64,000 nt of DNA, taken from the NCBI RefSeq assembly GCF_047303175.1, contig NZ_CP138945.1; one strand, written 5' to 3'. Positions within the stretch are counted from its first letter, which is position 1, and the number at the start of each line of letters is the position of its first letter. The translations under genes and the position numbers were made by a program. Shown here piece by piece: positions 1 to 8,547 of the stretch. The notes under the pieces are model-generated. The model had not been told where the DNA came from and did not search any database. It was given only the letters and a program-made list of their open reading frames with translations. This DNA is from Prochlorococcus_E sp000760215. GTDB taxonomy: Bacteria; Cyanobacteriota; Cyanobacteriia; PCC-6307; Cyanobiaceae.

Positions 1-336
1 GTCATGGTGCCATTAAATCGACAATATTTGCAAATAGATCTATTAGAAGAGTGGATGTTGCCAATCATCCTTGTCGCAAGAAGCGGGTTAGGTACCCTTA
101 ATCACACACTCCTTACTATTGAGGCTTTAAAAAAAAGAAAGATCCCTATTTTGGGAATAATTCTCAATGGAGCCTTCCATAAAGACAATCCAAAAACATT
201 GCAAGAATTTGGAGGGATACCTATACTTGCTCAATTGCCAATCTTATCAAAGATATCAACCGAAAGTCTTTCTGAACAATGGACAAAGCAAAAGCTAGCT
301 CATCAAATTGAAATCGCATTAAGGCTAACTAATTAG
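1..336 (+). CDS. bioD: Dethiobiotin synthetase, C-terminal part
   Basis: This is the 3' end of a gene that begins before the window; the frame is open from base 1. BioD closes the ureido ring of dethiobiotin from 7,8-diaminopelargonic acid, CO2 and ATP, the next-to-last step of biotin synthesis. The visible 111 residues carry the MVPLN segment and the ILVARSGLGTLNHTLLT and LGIILNG segments that are typical of the BioD C-terminal half. The P-loop would lie upstream and cannot be seen. The next gene downstream is bioA, whose product makes the BioD substrate, which supports the call. Confidence 0.88.
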   Translation, partial: VMVPLNRQYLQIDLLEEWMLPIILVARSGLGTLNHTLLTIEALKKRKIPILGIILNGAFHKDNPKTLQEFGGIPILAQLPILSKISTESLSEQWTKQKLAHQIEIALRLTN

Positions 337-545
337 GTGTTGCTCTACCCGAAATGAAAACTTCCTGAATAGTACTTTTTAAATTGACTTAAGATGCCAA
401 GGAACTATTCCAAATTAAAAATATAAAAAGAAAAATGCCTTGAGATTGATTACAGTAATTACTAATATTAAAGAAAAAATAGAGTTATTATTATTTTTCG
501 ACACGTGAACTATTAATTACTTCTTCTTTTTCTAATTTCAACAAA

Positions 546-1850
546 ATGAATAGCTCCAAAAACAATATCAAATCATTTAATCAAGAATGGCATCCCAATA
601 TCTGGCCACCTTTTACACAAATAACCCTTTCACAACCACCTCAGAAAATAATACGTGGCAAAGGCTCTCTTCTTTATCGAAAAGATGGAAGCTCCCTTAT
701 CGATGCAATTAGCAGCTGGTGGGTAACACTTCATGGGCATTCAGATCCTTTTATAGCAGAAGCTATTTATCAACAGGCAAATCAACTTGAGCAAGTAATC
801 TTCGCTGACTTTACACATGAACAAGCAGAGAAGCTTTCAGAAAGGTTAAGTAGAGCAACAGGTCTTCAACGCTTGTTTTTTTCTGACAACGGTTCAACTG
901 CTGTAGAAGTAGCTCTTAAGCTTGCATTGCAATGGTGGCATAACAAAGGAGAAGCAAGACAACAGATAATTGCATTTGAAGGTGCCTACCATGGTGATAC
1001 TTTTGGAGCTATGGCGGTCGGAGAACGTAATTTATTTAACGAGCCATTTGAAAAAATGCTTTTCCCTGTGAGCAGAGTACCCTGGCCTGCTACTTGGTGG
1101 AATGATGCAGAAGTTGAAGAGCGTGAGGAGAAAGCCATAAAAAAACTTGAAGAATTGCTCGAAACACCTACTGCAGCTGTGATCCTTGAGCCACTTATTC
1201 AAGGTGCAGGTGGGATGACAATGGTTAGAAGTGAGTTTTTAGAAAAGGTTCAAAGGGTTGTCCGTCAATCCACGGCATTGCTAATCGCTGATGAAGTTAT
1301 GGTTGGGTTTGGGAGGAGTGGATCCTTATTCGCATCACAGCGTGCCAAGATTTTTCCAGACTTAATGGCTTTATCAAAAGGTTTAACCGGTGGATCCCTC
1401 CCAATGGGTGTAACTATGGCGAGTGAGAAAATCTTCGAATGTTTTATCAACGACAATCCGCGAAACACTTTTTGGCATGGGCATAGTTTTACAGCAAATC
1501 CTTTAGGTTGTGCAGCGGCAAATGCAAGCTTAGATCTCCTTGAAAGAAATCCAAACTCATACCGTAATTTCGAATCCAGGCATTTACCACACCTCAAAGA
1601 GATTGCTAATCATCCAAAAGTGAAGCGAGTTAGACTCACTGGGACAATTGCTGCTTTTGAGTTGAAAACAAATAATAAAGATGGTTATCTAAATGTAGCT
1701 GGTAAAAGCATTAAGGCCTACGCATTAGAGCGCAATGTATTTATAAGGCCTCTTGGAAATGTGATATACCTTTTGCCTCCACTATGCATTACTAATGAGC
1801 AATTAAGTTATTGTTATTCAGTAATCCAATCTGGTCTAGACAATTTCTAA
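546..1850 (+). CDS. bioA: Adenosylmethionine-8-amino-7-oxononanoate aminotransferase
   Basis: BioA is a PLP enzyme that moves an amino group from S-adenosylmethionine to 8-amino-7-oxononanoate, giving the BioD substrate. The 434 residues are the usual family length. Visible class-III aminotransferase signatures are the NGSTAVEVALK segment (about 115-125), YHGDTFG (about 148-154), the IADEVMVGFGRSG segment (about 247-259) and the PLP lysine in ALSKGLTGG (K278). It lies about 210 bases after bioD in the same direction; the gap is AT-rich and shows no gene or clear terminator, so co-transcription is possible but not proven. The family is well defined. Confidence 0.96.
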   Translation: MNSSKNNIKSFNQEWHPNIWPPFTQITLSQPPQKIIRGKGSLLYRKDGSSLIDAISSWWVTLHGHSDPFIAEAIYQQANQLEQVIFADFTHEQAEKLSERLSRATGLQRLFFSDNGSTAVEVALKLALQWWHNKGEARQQIIAFEGAYHGDTFGAMAVGERNLFNEPFEKMLFPVSRVPWPATWWNDAEVEEREEKAIKKLEELLETPTAAVILEPLIQGAGGMTMVRSEFLEKVQRVVRQSTALLIADEVMVGFGRSGSLFASQRAKIFPDLMALSKGLTGGSLPMGVTMASEKIFECFINDNPRNTFWHGHSFTANPLGCAAANASLDLLERNPNSYRNFESRHLPHLKEIANHPKVKRVRLTGTIAAFELKTNNKDGYLNVAGKSIKAYALERNVFIRPLGNVIYLLPPLCITNEQLSYCYSVIQSGLDNF

Positions 1851-1854
1851 TTAA

Positions 1855-2121
1855 TCAAGGGCCATGTTTTAAAGCTGCTTCAATATCTTGTCGAGGCAAG
1901 CCATATGGAAAGCTAAATTGACTTTTCATACCACTATCACTCCATACTATTGTCAACTCATCTTGTTGAATCATTATCTCAGCTGACCATTGAGACTTCT
2001 TCCATATCCAAAGACATGGATTTTGAGTGTTTTGTTCGGCTCCAAGGGTGCGTAACCAAAGTTCTAAAGCAACTAAAGAATGTTGGTTCAATGGTGTGCT
2101 TGCAGGGGGGAGAGTCGTCAT
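1855..2121 (-). CDS. DUF3143 family protein
   Basis: An 88-residue soluble protein that I recognise as the cyanobacterial DUF3143 family, from its TPLNQHSLVALELWLRTLG start, the conserved tryptophans in the middle and the GLPRQDIEAAL end. Its function is unknown. It follows the J-domain gene on the same strand by 46 bases, and in cyanobacteria these two are commonly neighbours of rsmG, as here. It ends four bases from the end of bioA in convergent orientation. No catalytic motif or membrane segment is visible. Confidence 0.8.
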   Translation of the reverse strand: MTTLPPASTPLNQHSLVALELWLRTLGAEQNTQNPCLWIWKKSQWSAEIMIQQDELTIVWSDSGMKSQFSFPYGLPRQDIEAALKHGP

Positions 2122-2167
2122 TACAAATCAAGCATGAAGTAATACTTAAGGGAACAATGTCTAATAT

Positions 2168-2608
2168 TTATAGCCAACTTGGGTTTATATATAATGCTTT
2201 CCCATTAACAATTGCAAAGGTAATTCCCAATATTAGACTAATGCCCAATGCAAGACATAGCAGCATCAAAGAAAACAATTCCCCACCAGAAAGTGGTCTT
2301 CTATTACCAGTATTAATAACTGTTTTAATAGAAACACTTTTATTCATCTGATAGCTCTTATCAAAAACTTCATTAGTTAACGTTGAATCTTTTAAAGTAT
2401 GGTCATATAACTTTCTCCTAATAGGATCAGAAAGTATTTCATAAGCTTCACATACTTCACGAAATTGTTCTGACGCTTCATCAACTGGGAGCAATGTAAT
2501 GTCTGGATGCAAAACCTTACTTAAACCATGAAATGCCTTCTTAATACTATGCAAATCAGCACTGTGAGGAACTCCCAAGATTTTGTAATAACTTCTAGTC
2601 ACAATCAA
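2168..2608 (-). CDS. J-domain (DnaJ-like) membrane-anchored protein
   Basis: A 146-residue protein with an N-terminal J domain (about 5-70): YYKILGVPHSADLHSIKKAF, then the HPD signature in VLHPDIT, then FREVCEAYEILSDPIRRKLYD. The HPD tripeptide is what stimulates Hsp70 ATPase. There is no G/F region, zinc finger or substrate-binding domain, so it is not DnaJ itself. One hydrophobic segment (about 110-135) probably anchors it in a membrane. It likely recruits a DnaK protein to a membrane site; the client is unknown. It is divergent from rsmG with about 65 bases between them. Confidence 0.85.
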   Translation of the reverse strand: MIVTRSYYKILGVPHSADLHSIKKAFHGLSKVLHPDITLLPVDEASEQFREVCEAYEILSDPIRRKLYDHTLKDSTLTNEVFDKSYQMNKSVSIKTVINTGNRRPLSGGELFSLMLLCLALGISLILGITFAIVNGKALYINPSWL

Positions 2609-2674
2609 GAAGTCGATCTCAAAAAGATCTGAGGATTTTTACATCCCAATTCTATATAAACATTACTTAAAACT

Positions 2675-3418
2675 ATGCTGAAACAAACTGAATTTAAAAA
2701 ATTAGAAAATGAAATCTGGGCTCATCTAGGATGGCAACCTTCTAAGCAACAACTAGAGCAACTTAGCAAACTGCAGTTATTGCTGAAAAAATGGAATAAA
2801 CAAGTTAATTTAACTCGTCTGATAGAAGGTAACGATTTTTGGGTATGTCAAATCCTTGACAGCCTTTGGCCAATCAAGGAAATGCTTCTAAGACAAGAAG
2901 AAGCTGTGAAAATAATTGATGTAGGAACAGGCTGCGGACTTCCAGGCTTAGCCCTTGCAATAGCTCTAAAAAACTCGTCTGTAACATTAGTAGATTCCAT
3001 ATTGAAAAAAACAAATGCCATAGAAACAATCGTTAAGGAACTAGGTTTAATAGACAGAGTAAATATTCGCACCGAACGCATAGAAGTTACAGGCCAAAAC
3101 CTAACTTTTAGAAGTAGCTTTGATTTAGCTTTAGCCAGAGCAGTGGCTAAAGGTCCTGTATTAGCTGAGTATTTAATCCCACTTTTAAATCAAAGTGGAC
3201 AAGGGATCATCTACAAAGGTAAATGGGGTAACAATGAGCAATTTGAATTAAAAGCAGCACTTTCCAAACTTCATGGGGAAATGCAGGAAGTTAAAAGTTT
3301 CGAGTTACCTCAAGATAAAGGTATCAGACATGTCATATTTCTAAGATGCAAAAATAAATGTCCACCCGAATATCCAAGGGCAATAGGTATACCTACTAAA
3401 AAACCTTTAAACAACTAA
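2675..3418 (+). CDS. rsmG: 16S rRNA (guanine-N7) methyltransferase RsmG
   Basis: RsmG (GidB) methylates N7 of the 16S rRNA guanine that is G527 in E. coli, using S-adenosylmethionine. The 247 residues show the family pattern: LLKKWNKQVNLTRLIEG near the N terminus, ILDSLWP, and the SAM-binding motif IIDVGTGCGLPGLALAIAL (about 84-102). The C-terminal 20 residues are basic and not conserved. The last codons overlap by four bases with the end of the convergent aldo/keto reductase gene. Confidence 0.95.
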   Translation: MLKQTEFKKLENEIWAHLGWQPSKQQLEQLSKLQLLLKKWNKQVNLTRLIEGNDFWVCQILDSLWPIKEMLLRQEEAVKIIDVGTGCGLPGLALAIALKNSSVTLVDSILKKTNAIETIVKELGLIDRVNIRTERIEVTGQNLTFRSSFDLALARAVAKGPVLAEYLIPLLNQSGQGIIYKGKWGNNEQFELKAALSKLHGEMQEVKSFELPQDKGIRHVIFLRCKNKCPPEYPRAIGIPTKKPLNN

Positions 3419-4629
3419 TTTGAAGACAAAGGAGTTAAGGAACTCCCTTTATATCTTTCTCTAAGTTCACGAAGTCTTTCAATGATTTTATTAGGCCAAG
3501 GACTTAATCGAAGTACTAGTCTTATGGAATCTTCACTGACTTCGCCATCTAAGCAATTAGAGTTGGCACCTGGGAACCAATGACTACCATTTCCTAGCAA
3601 GCCATAACGTGCCTGCACATAAGCGTCCATATCCCAAGATTTGTAAAGGGTATACAACCACATCAAAACAGGGATATTAATGTGCCCAGGCGTTTGCTTC
3701 CAACTAGGCAATCCATCCTTCCATGTGTTCATCCATTCTTCACCAAGTGACGCATTAGCGGCATTACTAAGACGTTTTGTAATCTCTGGCAAGAAGCAAT
3801 GTCTCTGGTCAAATAAATTTACGGCCTGAAGGTGAAGATTAAAATCTTGAATACTTGATATCCCAACACTTAAAGTATGTACTCTGTGGTCACTCAAACA
3901 AAATAAATCATTAAAAACAATGGGATGAAGAGGTAAGCATAGTTCCAATAATTTATCTGAAGGACTATGTAAATGGCCTCCCTTATCAGTAGGGCTAATA
4001 ACAAAAACACCTAAATCATATTTCGCAGCAGCCGACAAAGCTGGCTCATTATCCTGAAAAATAAAATACCAATGAAGATTTACATAATCAAACTCATTTG
4101 TCTCAATAGCCTTAACAATAAGATCAGTCTCTCCATGAGTAGAAAATCCAACATGATCGATAAGCCCTTTATTCTGCCATCTCCTAACAACATCCATGCA
4201 TCCACCAGGACGCAAAGTTTGCTCAAGATGCTCAGGAAGATTTAATCCATGTATCGCAAGAAGATGTAGCTTTTTGCATTGCAAGTTGGAGAAACTTACT
4301 TGAAGTTCTTCTTCAAATTCAGTGGGGTCTTCTCTTGGTGGAATTTTAGTTTGAATAATTCGTTTACAATCAATAATCCTCCTCTTCCCCCAACCAAGCT
4401 GCAATTCTGAAGTACCGTAATGTCTTGCAGTCTCTAAATGGTGGAATCCGTTCTTAGCTGCAAATTGCAATATTTCCTCTAGGTTAGTTTGACTATTATC
4501 CAGAATATCCTCTGGAGCCAAATCCTTCCAACTCTGCTGAAAGCGCATCCCTCCTATCGACAAAATAGGCATATTTATTTCTGTTCGTCCAAAACGGCGA
4601 GTCGGTACTGAGTTAACATCACTAAACAT
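3415..4629 (-). CDS. Aldo/keto reductase family oxidoreductase
   Basis: A 404-residue protein of the cyanobacterial aldo/keto reductase subfamily. The beta/alpha-barrel is recognisable from RRFGRTEINMPILSIGGMRF, the HHLETARHYGTSELQLG segment (tyrosine and a glutamate in the place usually held by the catalytic aspartate), the lysine in IIQTKIPP and the histidine in LLAIHGLN, then HVGFSTHG and VFVISPTDKGG. The C-terminal 100 residues are a family-specific extension. It lies 30 bases after a ferredoxin gene, which suggests an electron source, but the substrate is unknown. Confidence 0.85.
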   Translation of the reverse strand: MFSDVNSVPTRRFGRTEINMPILSIGGMRFQQSWKDLAPEDILDNSQTNLEEILQFAAKNGFHHLETARHYGTSELQLGWGKRRIIDCKRIIQTKIPPREDPTEFEEELQVSFSNLQCKKLHLLAIHGLNLPEHLEQTLRPGGCMDVVRRWQNKGLIDHVGFSTHGETDLIVKAIETNEFDYVNLHWYFIFQDNEPALSAAAKYDLGVFVISPTDKGGHLHSPSDKLLELCLPLHPIVFNDLFCLSDHRVHTLSVGISSIQDFNLHLQAVNLFDQRHCFLPEITKRLSNAANASLGEEWMNTWKDGLPSWKQTPGHINIPVLMWLYTLYKSWDMDAYVQARYGLLGNGSHWFPGANSNCLDGEVSEDSIRLVLRLSPWPNKIIERLRELRERYKGSSLTPLSSN

Positions 4630-4659
4630 TTTTTACTACTTCAAAAAAAAAAACAAATC

Positions 4660-5019
4660 TCACCTTAATGGTGGTAAGCCAAGAGATCGAATGGGAGTTT
4701 CTTTCAATTTACGCTTTAGATTATCTAAGTCTTCAAATCCAACCCAATCAATACAGTTTACTGGACAAGTATCTATTGCTTCTTGAATTAACTGAGTACT
4801 ATCTCCATCTTGGCGAAATGCTCTAGCCCTGCCATTTACTGGCTCCATTGCAAAAGTATTAGTGGCAACACAACTGCAATATGTACAACCTATGCATAAA
4901 GATTCATCAACCCAGACTGCTTTTGAACGTAGCTGCCCTCCCAGAACGGGTTCTTTCCCATTCTTTTGGGTTTCGTTTAATGCTTTTACTTGAAAAGCTA
5001 ATACAGGGTCATTAGTCAA
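4660..5019 (-). CDS. Single-cluster bacterial-type ferredoxin
   Basis: A 119-residue electron carrier. Cysteines at about 42, 45, 48 and 50 (CIGCTYCSC) and at 85 and 89 (DTCPVNCIDW) form the binding set for one 4Fe-4S (or 3Fe-4S) cluster, as in cyanobacterial ferredoxins of this type. The N-terminal 35 residues are an extension without a cluster motif. It starts 12 bases after the stop of the Ycf35 gene and precedes the aldo/keto reductase, so the four genes look like one transcript. Which enzyme it serves cannot be read from the sequence. Confidence 0.87.
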   Translation of the reverse strand: MTNDPVLAFQVKALNETQKNGKEPVLGGQLRSKAVWVDESLCIGCTYCSCVATNTFAMEPVNGRARAFRQDGDSTQLIQEAIDTCPVNCIDWVGFEDLDNLKRKLKETPIRSLGLPPLR

Positions 5020-5031
5020 TAGACTAATAAA

Positions 5032-5424
5032 TTAAGAGTCCCAGCGTGTAACAACTAACTCAATCGACCCATCAAGATTATTTTTTCTTTCAGTCACTTC
5101 AAACCCTTCTTCCGCGGTAGCTGAAAGTACGGTGCTCAATGCATATTGCTGAGTTAGCTTCGATAAAAAGCGATCAACAGGAATTGTTTCCTTCCAAAGA
5201 TCTAAATCAGTTACAAGCTCATAAGCCTTTGTATTTTGATTCCATCTAAAACCAATATCGCCTCCTTTAGTCATTTTAACTTTCAATTCCGCCTGAACAG
5301 TTTGGCCACGATAACCACGAACATGTTGTTGACCTTGTTCAGGAACATAGCCTAATTGAATCAAAGCCTGAAGAAGAGGCTCTTTTTTACGTAGCTGAGT
5401 TTTGACGGTACTAAAATGAGACAT
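5032..5424 (-). CDS. ycf35: Ycf35 / DUF1257 family protein
   Basis: A 130-residue protein of the DUF1257 family, named Ycf35 in red-algal plastids. Recognised from MSHFSTVKTQLRKKEPLLQA, the RGYRGQ segment, DIGFRWN and a C-terminal QQYALSTVLSATAEEGFEV stretch. Function unknown. The start codon overlaps the last base of the DUF2997 gene, a sign of translational coupling, and the ferredoxin gene follows after a few bases. The fixed order DUF2997, DUF1257, ferredoxin points to a shared task. Confidence 0.87.
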   Translation of the reverse strand: MSHFSTVKTQLRKKEPLLQALIQLGYVPEQGQQHVRGYRGQTVQAELKVKMTKGGDIGFRWNQNTKAYELVTDLDLWKETIPVDRFLSKLTQQYALSTVLSATAEEGFEVTERKNNLDGSIELVVTRWDS

Positions 5425-5636
5425 CAGATGATTTGAATTTGCTCTGGAGTTAGCTGTGACTGAACTGCTGAGGAACTGTTATAAGCCTCAGAAGTCAACT
5501 CAGTCTGCTCAACACTGCCTAAAGCAGCCTCAAGCTTTTTGGTCAACTGATAACAGTCCTGACCAATCACTCCCTCAACGGTCTCTTCAACCAAGCCATC
5601 TTGTCGAATCTTAAATTTAAGGGTTCGATTAGGCAT
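5424..5636 (-). CDS. DUF2997 family protein
   Basis: A 70-residue protein that matches the small DUF2997 family: an N-terminal beta-strand region (RTLKFKIRQDGLVEETVEGV) followed by GQDCYQLTKKLEAALGSVE and a loose, glutamine-rich tail. It directly precedes DUF1257, with a one-base overlap, as is usual for this pair. Function unknown. No membrane segment or metal-binding motif is visible apart from one cysteine in GQDC. Confidence 0.83.
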   Translation of the reverse strand: MPNRTLKFKIRQDGLVEETVEGVIGQDCYQLTKKLEAALGSVEQTELTSEAYNSSSAVQSQLTPEQIQII

Positions 5637-5723
5637 TAAGGGAAATTAAATGATTTAAATGATATATAAAACTGAGCCAAAAAGTGTACACAATTGATAC
5701 AAGTAAACATTAACAATCAAAAA

Positions 5724-6533
5724 TTACAATAAAACGCCATTTTCCATAAGACTTTTCAGCCTGGAAACTACCTCTGGGTTTTTTATTTGTTCCAAAGCAA
5801 TTCTCGCCTCATATCTGACTGAAGGTTCTAGATCATGAACTAAAACAAGGAAAAGGCCTTCACTTAGTTCAGTTTTTAAATGCTCTGATAATTTTTCATA
5901 TAAACGCCCTAGTGACCAAATACAATTACTGCGAACCAGTGGTTCTTGATCAATTCGTAATCCAAGAAGAAGCTCTGACACTACAATTTGTGCTTGTTCA
6001 ATAGAGGAGGCCCCAACTTCAGCTAGAGAGCTGGCAGCCCATAATCTCACGGCCGCAACATCATTATGCAAAGCCGTAATTAATGGCTCCATTACTGGGA
6101 AACCTGAATAATTACCTAAACTCCATGCAGCAGCCTTTCTTACGTAAGCATTTGCATCTGACTGTAATAAAGCAAGGAGACTCTCGACTGCTTGAGGAGA
6201 TGGATTTCTACCTAATGCATATACAGCGCTCATTCTCAATACTGGGCAAGATTCTTTCAATAAGGGTATTAAGTATGGAAGGGCTCTTTCATCTCTATGC
6301 TCACAAAAAACCCTCAATCCCTGCAAACATTCTTCTTTCCCCTGCTGTAACCATTTCAAGCCCAATTGGCATTCATTGGAAACCTGGCTTCCATCTGAAT
6401 TAAATGCTTCAAGTTCAATATCATCTAGGGGGTCACCCTGTAGTTCAGCTGCCAACTCTTTTGCAAGAATATCAGGATCAATCGCAAGACTTTTTAGTCC
6501 CTCATCAGCTGATTTGAATCTCTCTTGTTTCAT
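5724..6533 (-). CDS. HEAT-repeat protein
   Basis: A 269-residue protein made mostly of HEAT (PBS-lyase-type) helical repeats. Repeat units are seen as ALPYLIPLLKESCPVLRMSA, VESLLALLQSDANAYVRKAA, VMEPLITALHNDVAAVRLWA, a unit ending EPLVRSNCIWSLG and a last unit EPSVRYEARIALEQI, each about 31 residues. The N-terminal 80 residues are acidic and not repeated. Such proteins are scaffolds; some cyanobacterial relatives act on phycobilin-binding proteins, but nothing here shows that activity. The same-strand neighbours are a small membrane peptide upstream and DUF2997 downstream. Confidence 0.82.
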   Translation of the reverse strand: MKQERFKSADEGLKSLAIDPDILAKELAAELQGDPLDDIELEAFNSDGSQVSNECQLGLKWLQQGKEECLQGLRVFCEHRDERALPYLIPLLKESCPVLRMSAVYALGRNPSPQAVESLLALLQSDANAYVRKAAAWSLGNYSGFPVMEPLITALHNDVAAVRLWAASSLAEVGASSIEQAQIVVSELLLGLRIDQEPLVRSNCIWSLGRLYEKLSEHLKTELSEGLFLVLVHDLEPSVRYEARIALEQIKNPEVVSRLKSLMENGVLL

Positions 6534-6567
6534 ATTCAGATATTAACCAGAGTAAGCAACCTCTGAT

Positions 6568-6693
6568 TTACCCATGAGGCGCAGGTGCAAGCATATCTCC
6601 TGGCAACCAAATACGTGCAGTTACAGCGAATAACGCTAAACCAAAGAGAGAGACTATGATTAGAGGTAGAATTGTTGTTCGTAAAAAGCTCAA
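6568..6693 (-). CDS. Small single-span membrane peptide (41 residues)
   Basis: A short frame between the symporter and the HEAT-repeat gene, on their strand, with 60 and 34 bases to them. From a TTG start it codes 41 residues: a hydrophobic stretch (TTILPLIIVSLFGLALFAV) and then a polar end RIWLPGDMLAPAPHG. The single span and the proline-rich tail look like a real small membrane protein of thylakoid or cell membrane. There is no ATG or GTG in frame after the previous stop; TTG at 6691-6693 is the only standard start, and no strong ribosome site precedes it. I do not recognise the family. Confidence 0.55.
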   Translation of the reverse strand: MSFLRTTILPLIIVSLFGLALFAVTARIWLPGDMLAPAPHG

Positions 6694-6753
6694 TGGAAAA
6701 ATCTTTTTGAATCATCTTGCTTCAAAGTCTAAAAAGAATAAACATTAATACAA

Positions 6754-8508
6754 TCAAAAAGATCTTTTGAAGAAATTTCTTTTCATTACTAAGAAAGACA
6801 AAACAGCACATGATAAGCCTAGCCAGGCTGTTATTTGCTGATGCAATAAGAAACCACCAGTTGCAAAAAGTAATCCAAACAATACTCCAACACTCAACAT
6901 GAAACGCATTATCAAATTCTGCAAAGAGTGCACTGGAGTAACTCCAAAGCGTTTTCGCAAATGCTCCCAACCAGGCCCCGGAGGTCTTACAAGACGAACA
7001 AACCCCTCTAATACTTCTTCGCTTTCAGGAGGTGTTATCCACAAAGCAATTAACCAGACTATTGCTGTGATTACAGTTGTAAACATAAGCTTGATACCAT
7101 AATCATCAATACGAAGAAGAGGTACAACAGATGTTGTAAATCCAATAAAAAAGCCACATATCATTGCAGCTAACTCAGCTGCTGCATTAATGCGCCACCA
7201 AAACCATCTTAAAACGAGAACAACTCCTGGTCCTGTACCCATAGCTATAACCAACCGAAATATTGCGCCAATACTTTCACTAAATAATGCAGTAATTATT
7301 CCAATGCTTAAAAGCAATAAACACGTTCCTTGACCAACTAACAATAGTTCCTGATGACTTGCCTGAGGTCTTAAAAATCTCTGATAAAGATCATGTGTTA
7401 AATAACTAGAACCCCAATTCAAAGATGTACTTACAGTACTCATAAAAGCAGCGACCAAAGACACTACAACAATCCCTAGAATTATTGGCGGAAGATAATC
7501 AATTGCCAGCTTCGGATAGCTTAACTCCCAATCCTGTTGAGATGGCAAAAGAATAAGTGCAGCAAGACCTACAACAATCCATAACCAACTTCGTAAGAGA
7601 TAATTCACAACAAGAAATATCCATCCTGCTAATTCCGCTTGATGCTCGTCTTTAGTAGCAAGCAAACGTTGAATAAACTCTCCACCTCCATCACTCCTAC
7701 GAAAGCTCCACCATTGAAGAGAAAGAAATGCAGTAAAAGTAGCAGTGCTTATTCCTGCGCGTCCAATCCATTGAAAACCATCTTCAGTCCAGACCCATGG
7801 AAAAAATGACAAAAGTTCAGGTCTGTCAAGTTCTTGCAAACTAGATAACATTTGAGACATTCCCCCAGAGGCTCGAATAACAGCAAATGCAAGAGCAAAA
7901 GCACCAAGTAATGCAAGTACTAACTGGACAAAGTCATTAACAACAACCGCCCACAATCCGCCTAAGACTGTGTATATAAGCATGAAGAGAGCAACAACAA
8001 AAAGCAGTAGCAATGTGTCACTAACAAATCCATAGATTTGATGTCCATCGACTATTTCAAGAGCTTCTGCTACTTTTTTTAGTGCTAAGAATGCATATCC
8101 AATCCCTATACAGTTGATGGGGATCGCAAGCAAAAATGCTTTAGTCCCTCTTAATAAAGCTGCTACAGAACCTCCATAACGTAATTCTGTAAATGCTGCA
8201 TCAGTCAAGACTCCACTTCGTCTCCACATTGGTGCAAAAATAACTGTCATGGCAACATGGGCTAACCCAAAGCTCCACCACTCCCAATTACCAGCAAGGC
8301 CTCTTGTACCAACAAGACCTGCAACATAAAGAGGGGTGTCTATAGAGAATGTCGTTGCTGCCATAGAAGCCCCTGCAAGCCAACCAGTCAGACTTCGCCC
8401 AGCAACAAAATAATCATCCTCATTCCTATTTCTACGTGCTAAAAACAGACCCAAAGAAACTGAGGCTAATAAATAAATAAATAGAATCAACCAATCTATT
8501 AATGACAT
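6754..8508 (-). CDS. Sodium:solute symporter family transporter
   Basis: A 584-residue membrane protein with about 13 hydrophobic spans, from WLILFIYLLASVSLGLFLA at the start to the last span near 550-575. The segment RRNRNEDDYFVAGRSLTGW after the first span and the small-residue region ASMAATTFSIDTPLY are typical of the SSS family, whose members import solutes such as amino acids, sugars, proline or urea with sodium. The substrate cannot be told from sequence. It starts 39 bases after rlmN on the same strand. Confidence 0.9.
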   Translation of the reverse strand: MSLIDWLILFIYLLASVSLGLFLARRNRNEDDYFVAGRSLTGWLAGASMAATTFSIDTPLYVAGLVGTRGLAGNWEWWSFGLAHVAMTVIFAPMWRRSGVLTDAAFTELRYGGSVAALLRGTKAFLLAIPINCIGIGYAFLALKKVAEALEIVDGHQIYGFVSDTLLLLFVVALFMLIYTVLGGLWAVVVNDFVQLVLALLGAFALAFAVIRASGGMSQMLSSLQELDRPELLSFFPWVWTEDGFQWIGRAGISTATFTAFLSLQWWSFRRSDGGGEFIQRLLATKDEHQAELAGWIFLVVNYLLRSWLWIVVGLAALILLPSQQDWELSYPKLAIDYLPPIILGIVVVSLVAAFMSTVSTSLNWGSSYLTHDLYQRFLRPQASHQELLLVGQGTCLLLLSIGIITALFSESIGAIFRLVIAMGTGPGVVLVLRWFWWRINAAAELAAMICGFFIGFTTSVVPLLRIDDYGIKLMFTTVITAIVWLIALWITPPESEEVLEGFVRLVRPPGPGWEHLRKRFGVTPVHSLQNLIMRFMLSVGVLFGLLFATGGFLLHQQITAWLGLSCAVLSFLVMKRNFFKRSF

Positions 8509-8547
8509 TAAGATTTATCATTTTGAATAATTCTATTTAAACCGTTT

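Noticed and set aside
1950..2351. Plus-strand open frame of 133 codons across the DUF3143 and J-domain genes
   Set aside because: It overlaps two recognisable genes on the other strand and resembles no family.
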